From an uncultured Eubacteriales bacterium (GTDB lineage: Bacteria; Bacillota; Clostridia; Oscillospirales; Oscillospiraceae), in assembly GCA_900544295.1 (NCBI GenBank), contig UQUO01000010.1:1-64000 (forward strand): 64,000 bases of DNA. Direction: 5' to 3'. Positions 7,564 to 21,774 of the stretch are shown in pieces; within the stretch, counting starts at the first letter, position 1, and each line of letters begins with the position of its first letter. The position numbers and the translations under genes are program-made. Below the pieces are notes generated by a model. The model saw nothing but the letters and a program-made list of their open reading frames with translations. It was not told the origin of the DNA and did not search any database.

Positions 7564-9237
7564 TTACATCTCCTTTTCCTTTATGACGATACCCCAGGCC
7601 TCTATCGCAGTCCCGTCGGACAGACTGCGGGCCTCGTTCGAGGGGTTGAGGTACAGTGTTGCGCTCTGCGCGCCGAGGGCGCGCTCGATGGCGACGACGC
7701 CCCCGCTCTCGCTGATGCGGCAGCCGCCGCGGGAGAGGCAGGGCCCCTTCTTGAGGGCCGCGAGCCTCTGCACCAGCCCGTAGAGCCCGGCGTCCCAGCT
7801 CTCGCGCTCCCAGCGGAAGCAGCGGCGGCAGCCCGGGTCGTAGCCGCCCTCTGTGCCGATCTCATCCCCGGCGAAGAGCATGGGCATGCCGGGGAAGAAG
7901 AACATGACGGCCAGGGCCATGGCCTCGCGCCTCGCGTCCCCGTTCACCCGGGTGAGGAAGCGCTCCGTGTCGTGGCTGTCCAGGAGGTTGAACATCATCT
8001 CGCAGGCCGGGCCGATGTTCCGCCAGAGCAGCAGGCAGAGCCGGGAGGCGAAGCCCGCCGCGTCGATGCGGTCGAAGGCCAGAAGGTCGAGGCAGGCCTT
8101 GGTGAGCCCGTAGTTCATGACGCCGTCGTACATGTCCCCGCGCAGGAACTCCTGCGCCCCGTGCCAGACCTCGCCGATGATTATGGCCTCGGGCTTCGCG
8201 GCCTTGACGGCCTCGCGGAAGCGCCGCAGGAAGCGCATGGATATCTCGTCCGACACGTCCAGCCGCCAGCCGTCGGCGCCGAACTGCTCTATCCAGTAGC
8301 GGCCCACGCCGCAGAAGTAGTCGATGACCTCGTCGCAGTCCGTGTTGAGCTTGGGCATGTAGGGCACGTCTGCGAAGGTCTTGTAGTTGCACTCGTCGAA
8401 GCTGGAGCGCTCGCCCTCGATGAAGAACCAGTTCCAGTAGGGCGACTCGCGGCCCCTGACGGAGGTGTCGACGAAGATGGGGTTCGTGTGCGCGCAGTGG
8501 TTGAAAACGCCGTCGAGCACGACCTTCATGCCCCGCGCGTGGGCGGCCTCGATGAGGGAGCGCAGGGCCTCGTCCCCGCCGAAGCGCGGGTCGACCTTGT
8601 AGTAGTCCTCGATGTCGTACTTGTGGTTGCTGACGGACTGGAAGACCGGCGTCATGTAGATGCAGGTGACCCCCGTCTCCTGGAGGTAGTCCAGCCCCTC
8701 CTCGATGCCGCGCAGGTCGCCGCCGGCGAAGCTCTTGGGCGTGGGCTCGTCGCCCCACTTGAGGTTTATGTGCTCCCTTTTCTCGCCGCCCTCGCCTATG
8801 CGGAAGCGGTCGGGGAAGATCTGATAGCAGACCGCCGCGCGCGTCCATTCGGGCACGCGCATGACGTCGCTGCTGTGGATGTAGGGGTACTGGAAGTAGT
8901 TGAAAAAGCCGTAGTCCCAGTCGTAATCCTCGCAGACGCCCTCCTCGCAGAGATAGCGCACCTCCCCGCCGGAGACCAGGCGGAAGACGTAGGCGAGCCT
9001 GGTGTCCCCGAGTTGGAGCTCGGCCCCGAAGTAGTCGTAGAGCTCGTCGGAGCGCAGCAGCTCCATGGGCCTCTCGACGCGGGGGCGGGTGGTCCAGTCG
9101 AATTTGTTTTCGGCGTATACAAGGACGGCCTCGTCCAGATCCCCCCTGGCGGCCCGGAGCCGGATGTACATGCTCTGCTCCGAGGTGGGGAAGCAGTCCA
9201 TCGGCCTGCCCCTGTGAAGTATGGCTCTGATATCCAT
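7564..9237 (-). CDS. Neopullulanase/cyclomaltodextrinase-type GH13 enzyme
   Basis: A 557-residue protein without a signal peptide, so cytosolic. Residues 1-120 look like the N-terminal beta-sandwich domain of the GH13_20 group (AVCYQIFPDRF follows it). The catalytic set is then visible: DGVFNH, DGWRLDVSDE, GEVW and LLDSHDTERFL. It should hydrolyse imported linear or cyclic maltodextrins. The ATG at 9237 follows TTGGAGGGCACGT. An upstream open stretch of 71 codons runs antisense to the lacI gene and was rejected. First gene of the malE-malF-malG-amylase operon. Confidence 0.88.
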   Translation of the reverse strand: MDIRAILHRGRPMDCFPTSEQSMYIRLRAARGDLDEAVLVYAENKFDWTTRPRVERPMELLRSDELYDYFGAELQLGDTRLAYVFRLVSGGEVRYLCEEGVCEDYDWDYGFFNYFQYPYIHSSDVMRVPEWTRAAVCYQIFPDRFRIGEGGEKREHINLKWGDEPTPKSFAGGDLRGIEEGLDYLQETGVTCIYMTPVFQSVSNHKYDIEDYYKVDPRFGGDEALRSLIEAAHARGMKVVLDGVFNHCAHTNPIFVDTSVRGRESPYWNWFFIEGERSSFDECNYKTFADVPYMPKLNTDCDEVIDYFCGVGRYWIEQFGADGWRLDVSDEISMRFLRRFREAVKAAKPEAIIIGEVWHGAQEFLRGDMYDGVMNYGLTKACLDLLAFDRIDAAGFASRLCLLLWRNIGPACEMMFNLLDSHDTERFLTRVNGDARREAMALAVMFFFPGMPMLFAGDEIGTEGGYDPGCRRCFRWERESWDAGLYGLVQRLAALKKGPCLSRGGCRISESGGVVAIERALGAQSATLYLNPSNEARSLSDGTAIEAWGIVIKEKEM

Positions 9238-9265
9238 ACGTGCCCTCCAAAATCTGCCCGCGCGG

Positions 9266-9294
9266 TTGACACCGGGCGGCGAGCTTGTTATTAT
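9266..9294 (+). promoter_or_regulatory. Consensus promoter of the lacI-family gene
   Basis: TTGACA at 9266-9271, 17 bases, then TATTAT at 9289-9294. The predicted start point is 9301, exactly the A of the ATG. No Shine-Dalgarno sequence precedes that ATG, so the transcript looks leaderless. Confidence 0.8.
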
Positions 9295-9317
9295 CTGAGT
9301 ATGAACGACAACGGCAA
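9290..9317 (-). promoter_or_regulatory. Possible promoter of the neopullulanase-mal operon
   Basis: On the minus strand TTGCCG (9317-9312), 16 bases, GATAAT (9295-9290), giving a start near 9283 and a leader of about 45 bases. Its -10 box overlaps the -10 box of the lacI promoter on the other strand, so the two promoters should exclude each other. The match is moderate. Confidence 0.45.
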
Positions 9318-10152
9318 GAAAAAAGTTACGATAAAGGACATCGCGGAGGCCTGCGGCGTGTCTACCGCGACGGTCTCCTACGTCCTGAACGGACGGGAGG
9401 ACCAGCGCATAAGCCCGGAGACCTGGAAGCGCGTCATGCACGAGGTCCACCTCATGGGCTACGAGTCCTCCGCCGTGGCCAAGGCCCTGGCGACGGGGAA
9501 CAACAACGTCGTGGGGCTCTATGCGCCGCGCCTGGGCCGCCTGCAGAGCCGCGCGTACGAAAACGCCGTCTTCACCTCGCAGCTGGCCGAGTCGCTGAGG
9601 GACCGGGGCTATCAGCTCCAGTTCGTCGGGGAGCTCTGCCGCAGCACCACCATCAAGACCCTGGACGCCATCGTGACGCTCGACGTGGATCGAGAGACCT
9701 TCCGGCAGATAGGCTTCAACTGCTTCTACCCGCTCATATGCGTGGACGGCCTCGTGGACGATCCTTTCCTATTTTACCAGGTGAACAACAACTTCGGCCG
9801 GGCGGCTGAGTTTGCCGGGCGGCACGGCAGCCGGGCGGCCCTGGTTTTCGAGCCCTATGCCGAGCAGAGGCTGAACGAGCGGGTCTGCGCCCGCTTTGAC
9901 GCGGTGTGCAGCTCCACCGGTGAGGTGCAGCTGAGAGAATTTGCGGCGGCCCAGCCGGAAGGCACGGCCTTTGTGGCTCAGGGCGCCCTGCTTGCAGAGC
10001 GGCTGCGCCGCATGACTGCGGCCCCCGTGTTCTCCATGTGCCCTCAGGGCGACATAGAAGTGAACGCCGGGCTCAAGGCCGGGACTGTGTCCGAGCTGGT
10101 GGTTGACACCATACGCAGGAATCCCCCGGAAGAGCACGACATCCTCATTTGA
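9301..10152 (+). CDS. LacI-family transcriptional regulator
   Basis: A 283-residue regulator. The N-terminal helix-turn-helix VTIKDIAEACGVSTATVSYV and hinge helix (SSAVAKALATG) are clear. The effector-binding domain is short, since most LacI-family proteins have about 330 residues. It is divergent from the maltodextrin operon and convergent with the starch-binding lipoprotein gene, so it probably represses both until a maltodextrin appears. The frame is open far upstream, but translation is placed at ATG 9301 because the DNA-binding domain starts there. No ribosome-binding site is visible. Confidence 0.9.
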   Translation: MNDNGKKKVTIKDIAEACGVSTATVSYVLNGREDQRISPETWKRVMHEVHLMGYESSAVAKALATGNNNVVGLYAPRLGRLQSRAYENAVFTSQLAESLRDRGYQLQFVGELCRSTTIKTLDAIVTLDVDRETFRQIGFNCFYPLICVDGLVDDPFLFYQVNNNFGRAAEFAGRHGSRAALVFEPYAEQRLNERVCARFDAVCSSTGEVQLREFAAAQPEGTAFVAQGALLAERLRRMTAAPVFSMCPQGDIEVNAGLKAGTVSELVVDTIRRNPPEEHDILI

Positions 10153-10173
10153 ATAAACCATTTTACCGCGTCC

Positions 10174-10206
10174 CCGCGGCGGAGGAGCCTGGCTCCCCCG
10201 CCGCGG
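10174..10206. terminator. Bidirectional terminator hairpin
   Basis: CCGCGGCGG at 10174-10182 pairs with 10198-10206, with additional pairing of GGAGC and GCTCC inside. It sits between the convergent lacI-family gene and the lipoprotein gene and probably serves both. Confidence 0.7.
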
Positions 10207-10216
10207 TCTTTGCGTT

Positions 10217-11536
10217 TTAGTAGGTGATGGCGCCGGTCGCCGGGTCGAAGACTATGGTGTAGCTGCCGGGGGCGACGAGGATGTTCTCGCCGGCGGCGTC
10301 GCCGTACCAGTACTCGTTGGCGACAACGCCGTTCGCGCCGTAGGCTATCTTGAAGGCGACGCTGCCCTCGGTCCAGTCCTCGGTCTCCTCCTCGGTGAAG
10401 GTGACGTCGAGCGTGTAGGTGCCGTCGTCCTGGGCCTGCATCATGTAGGCGGAGTTTTCGGCGTTGGCGTCGGCGGCCCAGCCCGCGTTGCCGCAGGTGC
10501 CGACGACGTAGTAGGCGGGCTCCTCGACGAAGAGACTCGTGACGACCGGCTGATTGTCCTGCAGCTCAAGGGCGAGCCAGACTATGTAGGTGCCGGCGGG
10601 GACGGTGAAGTTCGGGGTGGCCTCGGGGTCTAGGTTGCGCGGGTCGTACCAGTCGCCGTTGACGAGGTTCTTGATGCCGAACATGGCCGCGTCAAGGTCG
10701 TTCTGGGTGTCGTAATCCTCCTCGGTGACGGTCAGCAGGTAGTACCAGATGTTGTCGTCGCCGTTCTTGAGCATCTTGAAGCTCTCGGGGTCCTCGCCCC
10801 AGTTGTTGAAGGTGCCCTGGAGCTGGAAGTCGAACTCGGGCGCGGCGAGCTCGGCGGCGTCGCCCAGGCGCTCTGCGCTGAGCTTGCAGAGGCTGAGAGT
10901 CTCGGCGTCCGTAGTCAGGACGAGTTTGTAGAGGCCGGACTGCGCCACGGTGATGTTCGCGCCGGAGTTAAAGGCGTCCTCGCCGCCGGCGAAGTACTCG
11001 CTTTCGACGAGGTGGGAGGCGTCGATGCTGTCGCCCCAGTTGTAGTCCTGGTCGATGACGGCTATCTTGAACTGGTCGCCCTCGTAGAGGTTTATCTCAA
11101 TGGCGAAGGTGTTGAACTCGCCCTCCACGGGCTGGAGGAGGTAGTCGTCCTGCGGCCAGGCGTGGCCCCAGTTGTTGTCCGGATAGCCCGCGAGGCTGCC
11201 GGCCAGCATCCAGGCCCTCTCGTCCGCGACGGAGGACTGCCAGGCGACGAAAACGGAGGTGTCCTCAGTGACAGGGGCACTCATGTCGTAGGGGATAACG
11301 AGGGCGGGGGTGGCGTAGTAGCCCTGGATGACGTAGCCCTCCTTGGCCAGCTCGGGCTCGGCGACGGGCTGGCCCTCCTCGGCGTTGACCTCGGCGAGCA
11401 CGGTGGTGCCGTCGCTGTCGTAGAAGGTGACCTTGAAGCCGCCGGAGGCGTCCCCGCCCGCCTCGCCGCAGGCGGCGAGCGCAAGGACCATCGCAAGGGC
11501 GAGCGCAAGGCAGAGCAGTTTGCGCATCTTTTTCAT
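10217..11536 (-). CDS. Surface lipoprotein with InlB-like repeat and starch-binding-like modules
   Basis: A 439-residue lipoprotein, signal ending LAAC with Cys23. Residues about 34-98 resemble a Listeria/Bacteroides InlB B-repeat (FKVTFYDSDG... to SVFVAW). The rest looks like three beta-sandwich modules of the SusE/SusF or CBM type, each with an aromatic signature: AGYPDNNWGHAW, GTFNNWGEDPESF and GTCGNAGWAAD. It has no catalytic motif. The position beside the maltodextrin locus and a palindromic operator in its leader suggest it binds starch on the cell surface for the lipoprotein amylase. The domain assignment is tentative and by eye. ATG at 11536 follows AAGGAGGACAAAAA. Confidence 0.75.
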   Translation of the reverse strand: MKKMRKLLCLALALAMVLALAACGEAGGDASGGFKVTFYDSDGTTVLAEVNAEEGQPVAEPELAKEGYVIQGYYATPALVIPYDMSAPVTEDTSVFVAWQSSVADERAWMLAGSLAGYPDNNWGHAWPQDDYLLQPVEGEFNTFAIEINLYEGDQFKIAVIDQDYNWGDSIDASHLVESEYFAGGEDAFNSGANITVAQSGLYKLVLTTDAETLSLCKLSAERLGDAAELAAPEFDFQLQGTFNNWGEDPESFKMLKNGDDNIWYYLLTVTEEDYDTQNDLDAAMFGIKNLVNGDWYDPRNLDPEATPNFTVPAGTYIVWLALELQDNQPVVTSLFVEEPAYYVVGTCGNAGWAADANAENSAYMMQAQDDGTYTLDVTFTEEETEDWTEGSVAFKIAYGANGVVANEYWYGDAAGENILVAPGSYTIVFDPATGAITY

Positions 11537-11600
11537 TTTTTGTCCTCCTTGAATATAAATAATTCCTTTTCCTCTCTGGCTGCCTGCGCTTTAAAGGGAC

Positions 11601-11620
11601 TTGCTTAAGCGTTTAAGCAA
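11601..11620. promoter_or_regulatory. Candidate LacI-family operator
   Basis: TTGCTTAAGCGTTTAAGCAA is a 20-bp near-perfect palindrome with the central CG typical of LacI-family operators (one mismatch between arms). It spans about +7 to +26 of the lipoprotein transcript, where a bound repressor would block elongation. It does not fit a CcpA cre site well outside the centre. Confidence 0.65.
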
Positions 11621-11632
11621 CCTCTTGTGAAC

Positions 11633-11661
11633 ATGATAATATACAAATATTGCCCTGTCAA
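11633..11661 (-). promoter_or_regulatory. SigmaA promoter of the starch-binding-like lipoprotein gene
   Basis: TTGACA (11661-11656), 17 bases, TATCAT (11638-11633) on the minus strand. The predicted start is near 11626, giving a leader of about 90 bases. The rest of 11662-11776 holds no gene or further signal that I can see. Confidence 0.75.
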
Positions 11662-11776
11662 CGGCGGCATACCTGAAGCATATTTTTTGTATATTCCACC
11701 AGAAAATAGGCATAGTTTTTAAACACAAAAACGATAAGCCCGGCCCGCGCGGCCAAATGACCGCCGGAGCCGGGGC

Positions 11777-11799
11777 AAAAAGGGCGCAAAAATGCGCCC
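11777..11799 (-). terminator. tRNA-Leu terminator
   Basis: GGGCGCA at 11782-11788 pairs with 11793-11799 and is followed on the minus strand by five T residues (11781-11777). A second stem (CCGGAGC with GCTCCGG, 11799-11820) lies between it and the tRNA. Confidence 0.75.
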
Positions 11800-11824
11800 G
11801 GAGCCGCTTGAAAGCTCCGGGCGC

Positions 11825-11914
11825 TGGTGCGAGAGATGGGACTTGAACCCACACGCCTATAAATGAGACACAGGCACCTCAAGCCTGCCTGTCTGCCAGT
11901 TCCAGCACTCTCGC
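11825..11914 (-). tRNA. tRNA-Leu(GAG)
   Basis: The acceptor stem GCGAGAG (11914-11908) pairs with CTCTCGC. The CCA end is encoded (11827-11825). There is a long variable arm as expected for leucine, the T-arm GGTTCAAGTCC, and the anticodon loop CTTGAGGTG with anticodon GAG at 11880-11878. It reads CUC and CUU codons. Confidence 0.93.
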
Positions 11915-11942
11915 ATATCCGCTGGGGAAAGGCGCATTTGGT

Positions 11943-11970
11943 ATTATAGCAGAAACGCGGTTTTTGTCAA
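11943..11970 (-). promoter_or_regulatory. Promoter of tRNA-Leu
   Basis: TTGACA (11970-11965), 16 bases, TATAAT (11948-11943) on the minus strand, about 30 bases before the tRNA 5' end. A strong promoter suited to a stable RNA. Confidence 0.8.
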
Positions 11971-11986
11971 GAAGATTTTTCTCGTT

Positions 11987-13201
11987 TCACGAGTATTTTT
12001 GCCTCCGGACCGGATGCAGCTGCGCCGCGGTGAAGACGAGGGTTACTATGAGCACGAAGGCGAGCGCCGCCGCGCCCCAGTGCATGAGCAGGAGATAGCG
12101 CATCTTCAGATAGGCGTGGTAGCCGAGAAGGGAGGCGAACTCGCACAGGAGGGGCAGGAAGAAGTAGGCCGGCGCCGCGACTGCAAAGGCGAGGCTGAGT
12201 ATGTCCGCCGCGTAGAAATACCTGTCGTGCATGTGAGGCAGCAGGAAGGGGATGCCGACGACAAGGATGAGCGCCCCGCCGAGCAGGGCCCAGTTCGTGA
12301 TGGAGCTGCGGCGCCACCAGAACCAGGCGAAGACGGCGAACATCAGCATGAAGGCTGCGGCAGTACCCAGCTTTGCCGCCAGGGCCTCGTCGGAGACGTC
12401 TCGCGCAAAGGCGAAGATGGAGGGGGAGTTGTAGTTGAGCGCGCTGCCCACGCTGCCCATCTGGTCGAAGTAGAGCGTGATGGTGTCGAGCACCGGCCGC
12501 CCGGCGAGAATGGCGGGCAGCATAAGCAGCATGTACACGGCGGGGAAAATGAGGAAATGCCAGAGCTTCACGCGCTTTGCGATGAGCAGCAGCACAAAGA
12601 CGGGCATGATGAACACCGCCTGGAGCTTGAAGGCGAAGGAGCAGGCCATCGCCGCCATGCCGAGGGCAGGTTTCCCGGACATGCCCCAGTAGAGCGCGAG
12701 CAGGGCGAGGGAGACATAGATGCTGTCGCACTGGCCCCAGACGGCGCTGTTGAGCACCACGGTGGGCCAGAAGAGCACGGCGAAGTAGACGAAGAGCAGC
12801 CTCACCCGGCTGCGGGTGAAGAGCCCGGCCAGACGCATGGCCCCGAAGGCAAGCAGCACGTCGAAAAGGGTGGAAAGCAGCTTTATAAGATAGAGGTCGT
12901 CCGTCCCGAGATAGGAGAAGAGCGCGAGGAAGTAGAGGTACGGCACATTGTAGTTGCCCACTGAACCGGAGAGCGCGGCGAAGCCCCCGTTATCCCGGAA
13001 GTGCTGTACCCAGCGGGAGAGGAAGTCCTGATAGTCCAGCGTCTCGTAGCCGAAAAAGAGCGCCCGGACGGCGAAGGCCAGGGCCACGAGCCCCGCGCAG
13101 ACGAGCACATGCGCAGGCTTTTTGAGCAGCCCGTCGAAATACAGCAGCAGCAGGGCCAGCCCCGCCTCCAGAAGCAGCAGAATGAGTGCTAAAGCGTCCA
13201 T
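11987..13201 (-). CDS. GT-C type membrane glycosyltransferase (Gpi18-like)
   Basis: A 404-residue protein with about ten hydrophobic segments. The early loop carries acidic residues (GYETLDYQDFLSRWVQHF), followed by NVPYLYFLALFSY. This is the pattern of GT-C glycosyltransferases of the Gpi18/mannosyltransferase-like group that use lipid-phosphate sugars outside the membrane. HMHDRYFY near residue 335 is also typical. The ATG at 13201 follows GGAGGTCGAT. An in-frame extension of 28 codons upstream would include a terminator hairpin. It is a single-gene unit between tRNA-Leu and rpoB. The acceptor and sugar are unknown. Confidence 0.75.
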   Translation of the reverse strand: MDALALILLLLEAGLALLLLYFDGLLKKPAHVLVCAGLVALAFAVRALFFGYETLDYQDFLSRWVQHFRDNGGFAALSGSVGNYNVPYLYFLALFSYLGTDDLYLIKLLSTLFDVLLAFGAMRLAGLFTRSRVRLLFVYFAVLFWPTVVLNSAVWGQCDSIYVSLALLALYWGMSGKPALGMAAMACSFAFKLQAVFIMPVFVLLLIAKRVKLWHFLIFPAVYMLLMLPAILAGRPVLDTITLYFDQMGSVGSALNYNSPSIFAFARDVSDEALAAKLGTAAAFMLMFAVFAWFWWRRSSITNWALLGGALILVVGIPFLLPHMHDRYFYAADILSLAFAVAAPAYFFLPLLCEFASLLGYHAYLKMRYLLLMHWGAAALAFVLIVTLVFTAAQLHPVRRQKYS

Positions 13202-13224
13202 ATCGACCTCCACGCAAACAAAAA

Positions 13225-13247
13225 AGGCGGAGAAAACATCCCCGCCT
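13225..13247 (-). terminator. Terminator or attenuator before the GT-C gene
   Basis: On the minus strand AGGCGG (13247-13242) pairs with CCGCCT (13230-13225), then TTTTTTG. It lies 24-46 bases upstream of the GT-C gene start, so it would act within the leader of that gene or stop transcription arriving from the rpoB promoter region. Confidence 0.55.
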
Positions 13248-13278
13248 GAAAAATCGTGAATTCTTAACAAAATGGCAC

Positions 13279-13308
13279 TTGACATTAAGTGCAGTATGAT
13301 GATACAAT
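13279..13308 (+). promoter_or_regulatory. Promoter of rpoB-rpoC
   Basis: TTGACA (13279-13284), 18 bases, TACAAT (13303-13308). The start is predicted near 13315, leaving a leader of about 144 bases. The -35 box sits inside an inverted repeat CACTT/AAGTG. No rplL or other ribosomal gene precedes rpoB here. Confidence 0.7.
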
Positions 13309-13458
13309 AACTTGCTATGTCTCCTGAGGACGGATATTATCCCATTTTCAGCTATGTGTTTATTCTATCAGGTTTTCGTTAAATTGCAACAGAGCGCCGC
13401 AAACAACTGACAACCCTGCCGGGTGTACACAAGAATCCAACACAAGGAGTGTGCATTG

Positions 13459-17208
<3,750 letters not shown>

Positions 17209-17211
17209 GCC

Positions 17212-20967
<3,756 letters not shown>

Positions 20968-20979
20968 TAATCCCAAGCC

Positions 20980-21014
20980 CCGGCCCGGAAGCTCTGCCTC
21001 CGGGCCGGTTTTTT
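20980..21014 (+). terminator. rpoBC terminator
   Basis: CCGGCCCGGA (20980-20989) pairs perfectly with 20999-21008, followed by six T residues. This is a textbook intrinsic terminator 12 bases after rpoC. Confidence 0.95.
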
Positions 21015-21123
21015 CAAACTTAATGATTTTGTAACAAGAAGGAGATTGTTCTCTTAACATATTGCGGGTAATATAAGTCCTGCAAGCAAGGGTTTCTTCT
21101 TTTTCATTTCATGATCCTCTTTT

Positions 21124-21149
21124 GGCCGCGCGGCGAAGTCCGCGCGGCC
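21124..21149. other. Hairpin in the rpoC-rimP gap
   Basis: GGCCGCGCGG (21124-21133) pairs with 21140-21149, followed by CTCCTTTTG. It may be a back-up terminator. The gap from 20968 to 21300 otherwise holds the rpoC terminator, the rimP promoter and its attenuator. No coding sequence is supported there. Confidence 0.6.
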
Positions 21150-21174
21150 CTCCTTTTGCCGGAGCAAAAAATGC

Positions 21175-21203
21175 TTGCAATGGAAGGCTGTATATGTTAT
21201 TAT
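21175..21203 (+). promoter_or_regulatory. Promoter of the rimP-to-ribF operon
   Basis: TTGCAA (21175-21180), 17 bases, TATTAT (21198-21203). The predicted start is near 21210. Confidence 0.75.
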
Positions 21204-21232
21204 ACTAATGTTAGTTATGTAGTTTTCGTCTT

Positions 21233-21256
21233 GAGTGGGTCCCGCCCACTCTTTTT
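21233..21256 (+). terminator. Leader terminator (attenuator) before rimP
   Basis: GAGTGGG (21233-21239), loop TCCCG, CCCACTC (21245-21251), then TTTTT. It lies only about 24-47 bases into the transcript and 45 bases before rimP, so it must be read through for the whole translation operon to be expressed. This suggests attenuation, perhaps by NusA or RimP levels. Confidence 0.75.
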
Positions 21257-21300
21257 GTTGGGGAAAAACAAACTGTCAGAACATGGCAAAGGAGCGCGCG

Positions 21301-21756
21301 ATGAGCAAAGTCACGGATACAGTCCTGGCGCTGGCGAAGCCGGCGGCGGAGGCCGCGGGCTGCGAGGTCTGGGACGTGGAGTATGTAAAGGAAGCCGGGG
21401 CCTGGTATCTCCGGGTGTATATCGACAAGGCCGGCGGCGTCTCGATAGACGACTGCGAGGCCGTCTCCCGCGCTCTGGACCCCATCCTGGACGAGGCGGA
21501 CCCCATCCCGACGAGCTATATCTTCGAGGTGTCCTCCGCGGGGGTGGAGCGGGAGCTGAAGCGCCCCTCGGACTTTGAGAAGTTCATGGGCTCCCAGGTG
21601 GAAGTGCGGCACTATCAGCCGGTGGAGGGCGCGAAGTCGCATACCGGCCTGCTCCGCGGCTGGGCGGACGGGGCCGTCACGATAGATATAAACGGCGTGG
21701 AAAAGACCTACCAAAAAGCTCAGGTCGCCCAGGTGCGGCTGAGCGTGACGATATGA
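21301..21756 (+). CDS. rimP: Ribosome maturation factor RimP
   Basis: A 151-residue protein needed for late 30S subunit assembly. It has the RimP pattern CEVWDVEYVKEAGAWYLRVY and EVSSAGVERELKRPSDF. ATG 21301 is preceded by AAAGGAG at 6-base spacing and gives the usual family length. An in-frame ATG at 21283 would put that site inside the gene. First gene of the operon, with nusA 18 bases downstream. Confidence 0.95.
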   Translation: MSKVTDTVLALAKPAAEAAGCEVWDVEYVKEAGAWYLRVYIDKAGGVSIDDCEAVSRALDPILDEADPIPTSYIFEVSSAGVERELKRPSDFEKFMGSQVEVRHYQPVEGAKSHTGLLRGWADGAVTIDINGVEKTYQKAQVAQVRLSVTI

Positions 21757-21774
21757 TAAAGGGGCGCAGTTAGA

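Noticed and set aside
9241..9450. Longer N-terminal start for the neopullulanase-type enzyme
   Set aside because: The 71 extra codons lie antisense to the lacI-family DNA-binding domain, while GGAGGG sits correctly before ATG 9237.
11601..11620. Catabolite-repression (cre) site
   Set aside because: The centre AAGCGTTT fits, but the outer TG and CA bases of the cre consensus are replaced. A longer perfect-arm palindrome is better explained by a local LacI-family operator.
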